Part shown: in pieces, positions 49,360-60,925 of the stretch
Position numbering within the stretch: position 1 is the first letter of the stretch
Layout: each line of letters begins with the position of its first letter
Source: Sipunculus nudus
Taxonomy: Eukaryota > Annelida > Sipuncula > Golfingiida > Sipunculidae
Reading direction: 5' to 3'
Length of the DNA: 64,000 nucleotides
Assembly (NCBI GenBank): GCA_026874595.1
Contig: CM049317.1
Location: 40,074,401-40,138,400, forward strand
Notes under the pieces: model-generated
Database searches by the model: none
Seen by the model: only the letters and a program-made list of their open reading frames with translations
Told to the model about the DNA's origin: nothing
Program-made: the position numbers and the translations under genes

Positions 49360-49950
49360 CACCATGTTATATTTTGATGTATATTCACCGATATCCACTA
49401 GATGGAACAGCTTTGTTAAAAAAAATGGTCTGGCTGATATCCAGGCCAATTTAATTACCATTTTTAGCGAACCTGTGAGCTTATGCAATGGTGCGGCATT
49501 GTGCGTCGTCTGTACGTTAACCATAGCTATCTCAAAAACGGCAGGAGCTAGCATCACAAAATTTTTTGCAAATATTCAGTCATCCAAAAAACTATATCGG
49601 ATTTTATTTTTTTCTAACTGCATTTTCTTAGATTTTATAGGGAAAAAGCTAAAAAAACTTAAAAAATCTTCTTCTCTGAAACTGTCCAGCCAAATTGTCC
49701 AATATTTCACAGAAATGATCCCTGGAACAATCTTTCTCAAGTTTGTTCGAATGGTTCCAGTTCGGAGATTTTTGGCTGAGTTACAGGAGGTTGAACTTTG
49801 ATAACTGTGCAAAAAAGCATATTAAAATTTAAATCTCAGAAACGGCTGGAGCTATCATCACCAAATTTTATGCCAATGTTGGTCACATGAGTCATATCTA
49901 AAATTGAGGTATTGGTGGCGCCACCTGCATTGGCCTTTTTTGTACGGGGT
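49360..49950 (+). repeat. Family C-type internal unit
   Basis: TTAGATTTTATAGGGAAAAA, CAGCCAAATTGT and CTCAAGTTTGTTC match 31530-31690, and the unit ends at GGTGGCGCCACC (49914-49925). The head and tail of a full element were not found around it. Confidence 0.55.
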
Positions 49951-51116
49951 CATCAGTGCTCGTATCACACTGACAGCTACAAATAACTGTAAAGGTGCTT
50001 AAAGAGCCCCCCACGAGTGCATTGCAATAATGACGTGAATATAATTGGTGCAAGCACTCACGACACGTGAAAGGTCCATGGGAACATCAACTCTACCTGA
50101 CCTAATTGTATGAAAGTTGTAAACCGACCGCATAATGCCGGGTCTGAAATGTCTACTTTGTCCTACACAGCTTGTTGTTGTTTTCCCAAGCACATACTAA
50201 CCCAGTTTGTAAATGACAAAATGGCCATTCAAAATGGCAAAGTTTATGGTAAATGCTGATTATCGTGTGTTTTTAGCATACAAGTTTCAAAGTCACAAGA
50301 AAATATGTCAGGTACATAGTTTTCTAGCAGAGTTAAATAAGACACCTGTGATAGATATGTTTTATTCTCACTACAAGTTGAGAATGATCTTTTAGCTGCT
50401 TTGATATCTTTGGAAAATTTCCTTTTACTAGCCATAATCAAGGCTTACATTTACGTGACCTGCATGGTCAGTATAATGAAACTAAATTGGTTGATTGCAA
50501 AAATAACATTTTGCTGTGTTTTATTAACAAATACCTCAGGAATGGCTACAGCCATCATCATTTATTGATTGTGATGGTAAAAACCTACCTTTTTTGGAGG
50601 ATTGTTTACCAGAACATCGCTGTTTCGGCTGGTGTAGTGAACTGGGTCAACAGATTACTGCATGTGTTTGTTCACGGTATACCATGGGGGGGGGGGGGGA
50701 GAGTTTATTTAATTCTCATGGATCCTAGACTTGTCTCATTTAATAAATATTTTGTGTGATAACGATAAATGTAGCGCGTCTATAATTACATAATTCATTT
50801 CAAATACATACAGAAAGATCGATGAGCATTAAATTCTTGTGGATTCTAGATGTCTCATTAACAACTTTATATATATATATATGTATATATATGTATATAT
50901 ATATACCGGTATGTTGCTTGTCCTATAATAAAACAATACAGCAGGTCTATGATTACATAATTTATTGCAAATACATATTGGGTGAGAGTGAGCCTCATAT
51001 GATATTTTTTCAATATACATTTAACCGATTTATATGTTTGACAATACTGGTAATAAGATGTTTGCGTATAATAATTATACGCAATGCAGATGTAATGTTT
51101 ATTTAGGTATTTATGA
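49951..51116. other. Unclassified AT-rich block
   Basis: It contains a G-run (50688-50699) and TA/TATG microsatellites (50863-50905). A short imperfect duplication (TTCTCATGGATCCTAGACTT at 50712 and a related copy near 50834) is also present. No gene was recognised. Confidence 0.4.
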
Positions 51117-52859
51117 TTGTATCCCCAGACAAAGTCCAAATTTAAATCAAGTTGACTGAAGATCTTGGATAGTGTTGTCATTTACCGGAAACTGGTGGCG
51201 TCACCTATTATCTTTTTCTTGTTTCAATGCCATTTAATACCCCCATCATTGCCACTTGACAGTACTGTGAGCATTATAAGTCAAAAACTAATGCACAGAT
51301 TTCTGTTATATTATGCATATACATAGTTCTGGGTTATGGGATGATGCATTTTTAAATTGGGGTCATGACCTTTCCTATGAGTGGCCTTGACCTTGAATAC
51401 CGTATTTTCTCAAATAATTCGGAAGGAAAAAAATAATTACGATCTTGAAATTAAGAAATAAAACAATAAAAAATGAGTAAATTTAGTTTTGCTGACACAT
51501 GGACCATCGATGTCGTTTCATAGATGGGCGATAATGCCAGAAGTTTAAATATCTACCTTATATAAGAACAAGGTGCATATATTTGTCACGTTTGCTCGAT
51601 TAAACCCATTTCTGTTGTTCTTTTTCCCCCTCGATAGTCTTTAAATACAAGATTCTCCGTAAAAACTTATGTATTTGTTGTTTTATAATGGTACATCATG
51701 TGGACGGGTCTCACGTTTAGGCCGCCATACTTGACAGTCGACTTCCGATCAGCTGTTAAGGCCAGGTGGAGTAAATTTAATAACGGATTCTGCTTAAACT
51801 TTATCAGTATTTTTGTGCCTATCATTCACTGAATTACTGTATACAAGGACCAAATCGAAGTATATTCCCATGCTGGATAAAACACAAGACGTTTTCATAA
51901 TCTTTTATTATGATCGGTATTCCCAAATGACAAGTGCAAACATATACAAATATTTGAGCATCATGTCTCGTTATAACTTATATGAATTTCTTTTATGATC
52001 TTATACTCATTTACCACTCGAACACTCGTCTGAGTAGACTTTCTCTCACAGTATACAAAATTTAGCAGGTAAAATTTCTGAACTGCTCAAGGTAGTGCGC
52101 GCAGCGAGGGCCACTTCCCGGGAGTCGAGGTCTGAGCAGTGTAGCGTTAATTGCTTGTGCAAGGAAGACCGCCGATGCGCGAGACAACATCCCTTTGATA
52201 ATTAATTACATAGGAAAACCGCAGGGGCGCAAGGCTCACATCACAATCCTTTGATGATTAATTAGTACGCTAAATCAAAACACACCTTTACCAAAAGAGT
52301 GACCATTACAAACTCTGCATGAATGGTTAGACAATGTTAAATGTAACCAAAAGAACAAAATCAGTTAACAATAACACAATTTAATGACATGAAGAACAAC
52401 AAATTATATAAAAGTTTTATTTCACATGTCAGAAATAAGAGTAATTAGTAAATGTGTGACCCCGTTTGACCTTAGGTAATGCATGCTGAGGTTGCGCGAC
52501 TTGGGTATTTATTACTTGCAATCAGAATAAAACTGGCACTTTGAGAGAGATGACATCGTATGGATAGGTATACTGAATTATTAAAGGTAGTTTTCTGCCC
52601 ATGTTTTGAGAATGTCAATAATTATATATTTATAAATATATAGTAAAGGGCAATATGGGAGGGCGAAACAGTCAATTGTCAACAGAATGTTTGCTGCGAA
52701 TGTTTTACGCGAGGCGAAAATTTGCGGTAATGGGTGGTACACGGCCCGGTAAGGACTTAGGCCAAGGATAGTTTAAATTGCATTTTTTAGCTCAGCTGAC
52801 TGAAAGTCATCTGAGCTATAGCGATCACTCTTTGTCCGTCGTCTGTCTGTCCGTCTGTC

Positions 52860-55165
52860 CGTCTGTCCGTCCGTTAACCAGGCACAAATCGTAACCGCTG
52901 AACCTAGAACCTTGTAACTTGGGATTCTGAGAGGTCCATGAAAAATCTCCTTGGAAACCAGAAATTAGGTCTCTGTTACCCATATCCTTCGAGCTATGGG
53001 GCCCCAAAGTACCCACCAGAAAAGTCAAAAATTTCATACAAAAACTTCAATATCTCATTAACTACTTGACTGATGGTCATGATTTTTGGCATACATATTG
53101 ATCATGAGATGTTCCATCACTTCCTGCAGACTGGTGGCGCCACCTGTATTTTTTGGATTTTTTACAAATTTTTTTCTCTATTTTTGAGACCTTTAAAAAT
53201 GTGAACATCTGTTAACAAGGCACAAATCGTAAAGCCTAGACCTAGAATCTTAATTCTTGATACACTGAGAGGTCCATGAAAAATCTCCTTGGAAACCAGA
53301 AATTAGGTCTCTGTTACCCATATCCTTTGAGCTATGGGGCCCCAAAGTACCCCCCAGAATAGTAAAAAATTTCATACAAAAACTTCAATATCTCAATAAC
53401 TACAACACTGATGGTCATGATTTTTGGCATACATATTGATCATGAGATGTTCCATAAGTTCCTGCAGGCTGGTGGCGCCACCTGTATTTTTCGATTTTTT
53501 TACAATTTTTTCCTCTATTTTTGAGACGTTTAAAGATGCTGTCATCTGTTAACGTGGCACAAATCGTAACCGCTGGACCTAGAATCTTCATTCTCGACAC
53601 ACTGAGAAACCTATTTAAAGTCTCCGTGGAAACCATAAATTAGATCTCTGTTACCCATATCCTTCGAGCTATGGGGCCCCAAAGTACCCCCCAGAAAAGT
53701 AAAAAATTTCATACAAAAACTTCAATATCTCATTAACTACTTGACTGATGGTCATGATTTTTGGCATACATATTGATCATGAGATGTTCCATCACTTCCT
53801 GCAGACTGGTGGCGCCACCTGAATTTTCGATTTTTTACGAATTTAAAAATGTGATCAGCTGTTAACAGGGCACAAATCATAAAGACTGGACCTAGAATCT
53901 TCATTCTTGACACACTGAGAGGTCCATAAAAAGTCTGCATGGAAACCTGAAATAAGGTCTCTGTTACCCATATCCTTTGAGCTATTGGGGGCTCCCAATA
54001 ACCCCCCAGAATAATGGAAAATTTGATAAAAACAAACTGCAACATCTCAATAACTACAACACAGATGGTCATGATTTTTGGCATACATATTGATCAAGAG
54101 GTGTTCCATCAGTACCTGCAGACTGGTGGTGCCACCTGTATTTTTTCAAATTTTCACAATTTTTTTTTCTCTATTTTCGAGACCTTTCAGGATGTAGTTA
54201 TCTGTCAACAGGGTACAAATCGTAAGGACTGGACCTAGAATCTTCATTGTTGACACACAGGGAGACCCATGATAAGTCTCCATGCATATGGACACCTGAA
54301 ATTAGGTCTCTGTTACCCATATCCTTTGAGCTATGGCACTCCAAAGTACAGCTCAGAATAATGGAAAATTTGATACAAAAGCTGAAGTATCTGAACAACT
54401 AATGCAGAGATCACCATAATTGTTTTCATGGATATTGATCATGGAGTGTTTCATCAGTTTCTGCAGACTGGTGGCACCACCTGTATTTGTTCGGGTTTTT
54501 TTACGAATTTTTTCTCTATTTTTGAGACCTTTAAAGTTATGAACATCTGTTAACAGGGCACAAATCATTAAAACTGAACCTAGAATCTTCATTCTTGACA
54601 CACAGGGAGACCCATGAAAAGTCTCCATGGAAACCTGAAATTAGGTCTCTGTTACACATATTCTTTAAGCTGTATGGCTCCAAATTACCCCCCAGAATAA
54701 TGGAAAATTTGATACAAAAACTGCAGTATCTCAATAACTGCAACACTGATGGTCATGATTTTTGGCATACATATTGATCATGACCTGTTCCATCAGTTTC
54801 TGCAGACTGGGTGCGCCACCTCTATTTTTTTCAAATTTTTACGATTTTTTTCTCTTTTTTTGATACCTTTAAAGATGTGGTTATCTGTCAACAGGGTACA
54901 AATCGCAACAACTTGACCTAGAATCTTTATTCTTGTCATGCAAAAAGGCCCATGAAAAGTGCCTGTGGAAACTTAAAATTAGGTCTCTGTTACCCATATC
55001 CTTCAAGCTATAGGACTCCGAAGTATCCCTCAGAATAATGGACAATTTGATACAAAAGCTGAAGTATCTGAACAACTAATGGGGAGATCACCATGATTCT
55101 TTGCATGGATATTGATGTTTGTAAGTGTTTTTATTAGTTTCTGCAGACTGGTGGAGCCACCTGTA
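52860..55165 (+). repeat. Tandem array in C4, ~340-bp units x7
   Basis: A palindrome-bearing phrase CTGCAGACTGGTGGCGCCAC (or variants) recurs at 53133, 53471, 53808, 54125, 54470, 54809 and 55150, with spacings 338, 337, 317, 345, 339 and 341 bp. Units also share GGCACAAATCGTAA, CCTAGAATCTTCATTCTTG and GGTCTCTGTTACCCATATCC. The first three palindromes are perfect; later ones carry one or two changes. The ORFs over it follow the repeat. Confidence 0.88.
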
Positions 55166-55168
55166 TTT

Positions 55169-56781
55169 TTGTACCCGCCAAAACGAAGTTTTGTGGATAC
55201 TATATTTTTGACCGAGTTCCTCCGCCGTTGCCGCGTTCGTTTCCAGAGAGCACCTCTGGGACTTGATTTAATCAGCTTTCCAAGCTCATATCTCGGGAAC
55301 CGTTTGACTGATCAGGAAATAAAATTTATACTAATGTAGCCCTTGGATAGCTCTATAACATACACAAAAAATGGTGGCGCCACCTGTAACCATGTTTGCA
55401 CAGTGTCCATCTGTTCATCTGCCTTTGGTTAAAATCACTCATATCTCTGCAGTGAATTGACTAATTCACCTGAAATTCGGCATGCGTATGCATCCTGGAT
55501 AGCTTTCTTGATTTTATGACAGGTGGCGCCACCTACATTCTCATTCACGCTGATGACAACAAAGCTCATATTTTGGGAACCGTTTGACCGATCGGGCCAA
55601 AATTTTGCATGTATATAGATCTAACATAGCTCTTTATCATACGCTAAACTGGTGGCGCCACCTGCAACCATTTTTGCACAGCGTCTGTCTGTTTGTCTGC
55701 CGTGCAATAATGTCACTCATAACTCGGCAGTGGTTTGACATATCTGCCTAAAATTTTGCAGTTTTATACATCCTGGATAGCTTTCTTGATTTTATGACAG
55801 GTGGCACCACCTACATTCACGTTCACGCTGATGACATCCAAGCTTATATCTCGGGAACTGTTTGACTGATCGGGCCAAAATTATGCATCTGTATAGATCT
55901 AACATAGCTCTTTATCATACACAAAACTGGTGGCACAACCTGCAACCATTTTTGCACAGCGTCTGTCTGTTTGTCTGCCGTACAATGAAGTCACTCACAT
56001 CTTGGCAGTGGTTTGACATATCTGCCTAAAATTTTGCAGTTTTATACATCCTGGATAGCTTTCTTGATTTCATGACAGGTGGCGCTACCTTTATTCTAGT
56101 TTATGCTGCAGACATCCAAGCTCATATCTCGGGAAACGTTTGAAGGATTGGGCCAAAATTTTGCATGTGTATAGATCTCACATAGGTCTTTATCATACAC
56201 AAAACTGGAGGGGCCACCTGCAACCATTTTTGCACATTTTGCACAGCGTCTGTCTGTTGGTCTGCCGTGGCCTAAAATCACTCATTTCTCTGTAGTGGTT
56301 TGACATAACTGCCTAAATTTTTGCAGGTTTATACATCCTGGATAGCTTTCTTGATTTTATGACAGGTGGCGCCACCTACATTCAAGTTAACGCTACACAC
56401 ATCCAAGCTGATATCTCAGGAACCATTTAACCGATTGGGCCAAAATTGTGCTTGTGTTTAGATCTCACATAGGTCTTTATCATACACAAAACTGCAACCA
56501 TTTTTGCACAGCGTCTGTCTGTTTGTCTGCCGTGGGCTAAAATCACTCATATCCATGTAGTGGTTTGACTTTTCTGCCTAAAATTTTGCATATGTATACA
56601 ACTTGGACAGCTTTCTGGATTTGTGGTAGGTTGCACAACCTAAATACACATTTAGGCTGCAGACATCCATGCTAATATGCAACATACCTCACTCTGTTTC
56701 CCCTTGCCACTCAATCCATGCCTCACTTCACTCTGATTTTGGCAGATACACGTAGTCACTTGTCGGCTACCCGTATTCTAA
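55169..56781 (+). mobile_element. Family E element E2, nested in C4
   Basis: It begins TTGTACCCGCCAAAACGAAG with the 5' hairpin partner TTTTGTGGATAC. It ends with a hairpin at 56752-56770 (GTAGTCACTTGTCGGCTAC) and CTAA (56778-56781), which satisfies the Helitron CTRR rule. The interior alternates GGTGGCGCCACC sites (55373, 55522, 55651, 56365 perfect; 55800, 55930, 56078, 56206 altered). It is inserted in the T-run of a C4 array unit. Confidence 0.68.
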
Positions 56782-58682
56782 TTTTTTAAAGTTTACACAT
56801 TTTTTCTCTATTTTTCAGATATATAAATACAGACTAAATCTTGGCCTGTTGGTTAATCTGTTTGATGCTTCAGTTGAATGGGTATCTACCATTCTGATGA
56901 TAAAATTTCCTTTTGTGAATCTCTTCCCAGTCAGCTGAGCGTCATGACCCATGGGTCACTTGTTTAATGTTGGGATGCTTCTCAGACATATGAAAACCAT
57001 TTTTAGCAAAATATATATTTTTAATAGTCACCCTAGTACTACATTTATATCAGTAATGGCGATTCCTTTGATAACACTAAAAAAGGTGCAGAGTTCTTGT
57101 TATTCCATTCAATTCGGTCAATAACAAGGCAAGATGGCGATCAGCACGAAACTGCCAGCCTGACAGCTGAGCTCCGAGGTTTGTTCTTTCGAAATTATAT
57201 AGTAAAAAAAAATAATTAAGATTTTCAGAAAACTACGTTTACGAAATAAAACAGATTCCCAATTATTTGAGAAAATACGGTATTGCTATATATGGTGAAT
57301 ATCACACAAAATCATAAATATCTCAATAAGTGATGCATCGATTGGTCCAAAAATCAAGCTGACTCAAGATCTTGGATAGTGTTGTCTCCTGCAGAAGACA
57401 GATGGCACTAAAAACTAATGGACAGATTTGGCTAAAATTGTGCATGTCCATTGATCTTGGATACCTCCATCTTGTATTCAAGACTAGTGGAACCATCTTT
57501 AATCATTTTTGTGTGACCTCTATCTGTATGTTCGCTTTAGGCGAAAATTGCTCTTATCTCAGTAGTGGTTCAATGTATTGGTCTGAAATATGGCATGTAT
57601 ATCCATCTTCGAGAGTTTTCTCATCAACCAGACTGATGGTGCCACCTACCTTACCGATTCCATAGTATAAAATAATGCCCTTTTCTCAGGAATGTTTTGC
57701 TGTATTGGCCTAAAACTGTGCTTGTCCATAGATCTTGAATACCTCCATCTCATATTCAAGACTGGTGACACTATCTGCAATCCTTTTTGTGTGGCGTCCA
57801 CCCGAAAACATTTGCTTTAGGTGAAAATTGCTCATATCTCAGGAGTCATTCAATGTGTTGGTCTAAAAATTGGCATGTACATCCATCTTGGAGAGTTTTC
57901 TTGTCATCTAGACAGGTGGCACCACCTACCTTAACATTTACATAGTAGAAATTAATCCCCTTTTCTCAAGAGTGATTCACCGTATTGGCCTGAAAATGTG
58001 CTTGTCCATAGATCTTGGATATCTCCATCTCGTATTCAAGACTGGTGGCGCCATCTGCGATTGTTTTTGTGTGGTGTCCATCTGTACCTTTGCTTTAGGT
58101 GAAAATTGCTCATATCCTAGAAGTGGTTCAATGTATTGGTTTGTAATATGGCATGTACATCCATCTTGGAGAGTTTTCTCATAGACCAGACAGGTGGCAC
58201 CACCTACCTTCCCGTTTTCATATAATAAATAAATGCCCTTTTCTCAGAAGAGAGATGCCGTATTGGCCTGATATTGTGCATGTCCATAGATCTTTGATAC
58301 CTCCATCTTGTATTCAAGACTGCTGGCCCGGCATCTGCAGTTATCTTTGGGTGGCGTCCATCCATCTTATTGCTTTGGGTAAAAATTGCTTATATCTGAG
58401 GAGTGGATGGATGTATCAGCCTGAAATTTAGGTATGTTTATCCTTCTTGGATAGCTTTGTTGTAGACAAGACAGGTTGCGCCACCTGCTGTTCTGTTTTT
58501 ATATAGATTTATGTACTTTTTCTCAGTAGTGGATTGATGTCTCGGCCTGAAATCTTGTATGGTATGGTCGCTTTCTAAGTATCAGTAAATGCTTCTAAAG
58601 ATGGGGGCCTACTCTTAAAGGGGGGGGGGGGGGGGTCATTGTCTGGGGATACTATGGCACCTGCAGTGGCAAGAATTTCTAG

Positions 58683-59423
58683 TTGTACTTGCCTTGATAA
58701 TCACATCAAAGTTAACATGATCAAGGGTGCATTAATGTTAGTTCAACTCTTCGTGTCAGAGTGGTTTTCAGCTGCATGAAATAGCTAAATTATTTCACAC
58801 AAGTGATGTTTCTCCAGGTTAATGTGATCCCCTGAGATGAAAACAACCCCATAAACAGATGTAGGTTGCAAAAAATAACAATATAATTCCGGTACATATA
58901 CACTCAATTCATTTTCTACATAAATTTTAAAAATTTATCCATCTGCAAATATGTATAATGAAATATGCAAAACCAATTTTTCCTGAATACCGATGTTGGG
59001 TGCTATCATTATGAAAACCTGCAAGACTGCATTTAAAAGCTGACACAAAAAAATATGATTGGGAATATTATACTAAAAAAGAGTGCTTTAACTATGGCCG
59101 AGATGGCCTCAAACATGTTCGCTTGGAGTATCGCAGCTCAATGAACACACACATGCAGTATTTCATTGACCCAGTTCAAGGCACCTGAAGCAGATCCAGG
59201 GGGACGGTCCAGGGGGTCCGCTCCCCCCTATTAAAGAATAGTCACACTCATAATCAGTTAGTCAATCATAACATCTCTCTCTCAGTATATCTATATATAT
59301 ATGCATATGTACCCAGAAATATATATCCAGAAATTTGTACAAGGCACCCATAAGAGATCATAACCACCATTCGCATTGAGTATATTAGTTTTTAACGTTT
59401 GGGCTTGCATTAAATAATATTAA
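58683..59423. other. Unclassified AT-rich block
   Basis: No gene was recognised. A short GC-rich phrase (GGTCCAGGGGGTCCGC near 59206) and a TA microsatellite (59288-59302) are present. Confidence 0.4.
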
Positions 59424-60383
59424 TTGTATCCGCCAAAACAGATTTTTTTACTTCTCTGTTTTGTTTTCAGTGTTTTCAGTTGGACGCCGCCGCCACCACA
59501 TAGGTTTCCGGAGAACTCCTCCATTACCAATGGGCGGAATTTTTTTAAATTTGGGATTATGATCGGGTCACATGTGAACTGCTGCACCCTCATTTTTGGT
59601 TGACCTCTGACCTTTCCTGTATGTCCAGCGTCCATTTGTGCGTTTGTTTCCACACATAAACCCACATATCTCAGGGAATTGTTTGAAGGATAAGGCTAAA
59701 AATTTTGCACAAATGTAGCCCTTGGATAGCTTTATAACATACACTAAAAATGGTGGCGCCACCTACAACCATTTGTGCACAGCGTCCATCTGTTCATCTG
59801 CCTTGGGATGAAATTACTCATATCTCTGCATTGGTTGGACTTATCCACCTGAAATTTTGCATGTGTATACATCCTGGATAGCTTTCTAGATTTTATGACA
59901 GGTGGCGCCACGTACATTCATGTTAACGCTGCAGACATCCAAGCTCATATCTCTGGAACCTTCTGACCGATTGGGCCAAAATTTTGCATGTGTATAGATA
60001 TCACATAGCTCTTCGTCATACGCAAACTGATGGTGCCAGCTGCAACCATTTTTGCACAGCATCCATCTGTTCATCTGCCTTGGGATAAAATCACTCATAT
60101 TTCGGGGGTGGTTTGACTTATCCACCTGAAATTTTCTAGGTTTATACATCTTGGAAAGCTTTCTGGATTTTGTGGCAGGTGGCGCCACCTACATTTATGT
60201 TTACACTGCAGACATCCAGGCTTATATCTCAGGACTGGTTTGCTGTATCCTCCTGAAATTTTGCATGTATATAGATCTCACATAGCTCTTTATCATACAC
60301 AAAACCAGAGGCGCCACCTGCAACCATTTTTGCACAGCGTCCATCTGTTTGTCTGCCATGGGCTAAAATCACTCACATACAAG
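59424..60383 (+). mobile_element. Family E element E3, 5' part, split by an LTR retrotransposon
   Basis: The head TTGTATCCGCCAAAACAG is at 59424, followed by a CGCCGCCGCCACC block. GGTGGCGCCACC lies at 59752 and 60178, with near copies at 59901 and 60310. The unit text CTAAAATCACTCA stops at 60375-60383, where the gypsy LTR begins. The 3' end of E3 is outside the window. Confidence 0.6.
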
Positions 60384-60581
60384 TGAAGTAATACTTGGCC
60401 ATTGATAATCAAGTCACTGATGTAGATTGAGCTTCTTTATTACCATGATGCTGTTACACATGTAGCCATAAGGATAGCTTGTACTGAACTACTTTATCTT
60501 ACTGTATAACTACACATGCTATATACAGACTGTATAAATGCGATACATGATATAGTGCTGTATGTGTATCATATCACTACA
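60384..60581 (-). repeat. 3' LTR of the Ty3/gypsy element, 198 bp
   Basis: On the minus strand it starts TGTAGTGATATG right after the polypurine tract and ends TTCA, giving the TG...CA form. It holds AATAAA (complement TTTATT at about 60435-60440) as a polyadenylation signal. The 5 bp outside its end (60379-60383, ACAAG) would be the target duplication, but the partner is outside the window. Confidence 0.72.
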
Positions 60582-60925
60582 TCCCCCCTACCGAAAATTG
60601 AGCATAACAAATAGTTGGTGTGATCAATTTAAGCTTATCATAATATACAGGAAGATATAGTGAATCAGGACATGAATGCAAAATTAATCTTTTATACTGG
60701 TTTCATAGACTGAATAGGAATTAAATTTCAATAACCTAAAAAGTGATATTGTCTTTGTATATGCTAGATATATAAGTGAAAATATTTGTAGCATAGATAT
60801 ATATCATATTATATTGTTCTAACTAGAAAACATAAACATGAGCAGTCACTGGGGTTAGACTACCCTCGTGCTCAATGGGGATTATTCTGCCCCTTTCTGT
60901 ATGCTCTAATACTATACAGAGTCTA

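Larger units (their letters stand above)
52789..56965 (+). mobile_element. Family C element C4, nested in B2
   Basis: The head AGCTCAGCTGACTGAAAGTC (with ATCTGAGCT) is at 52789. The tail CAGCTGAGCGTCATGACCCA, then TGGGTCACTTG, ends at about 56962, followed by TTT. The uninterrupted site is visible in B1 (37981-37994, seven T then AATG). Adding the T's on both sides of C4 suggests insertion in the T-run without a target duplication. The CTGTCCGTCCGT microsatellite follows the head. Inside are a ~340-bp array and element E2. Confidence 0.62.
51400..57280. mobile_element. TIR element B2 (TA target site), sister of B1
   Basis: It starts CCGTATTTTCTCAAATAATT and ends with the inverse ATTATTTGAGAAAATACGG, flanked by TA at 51398-51399 and 57281-57282. 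Its left 1.4 kb and right 0.3 kb match B1. It holds only one copy of the unit that B1 has twice, and it preserves the empty site for E1. It is itself interrupted by family C element C4. Confidence 0.75.
51117..58682 (+). mobile_element. Family D element D3, host of a four-level nest
   Basis: The 5' end TTGTATCCCCAGACAAAGTC is at 51117. The 3' end is at about 58640-58682, with TGTCTGGGGATACTATGGC, a decayed hairpin and CTAG (58679-58682). It is interrupted by B2 (51400-57280) at a TA; ATATATGGTGAATATCAC resumes D text after it. Its right part (57440-58560) is an array of ~278-bp units (GATCTTGGATACCTCC-type phrase at 57453, 57731, 58011, 58289). A G-run lies at 58620-58635. Confidence 0.6.
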
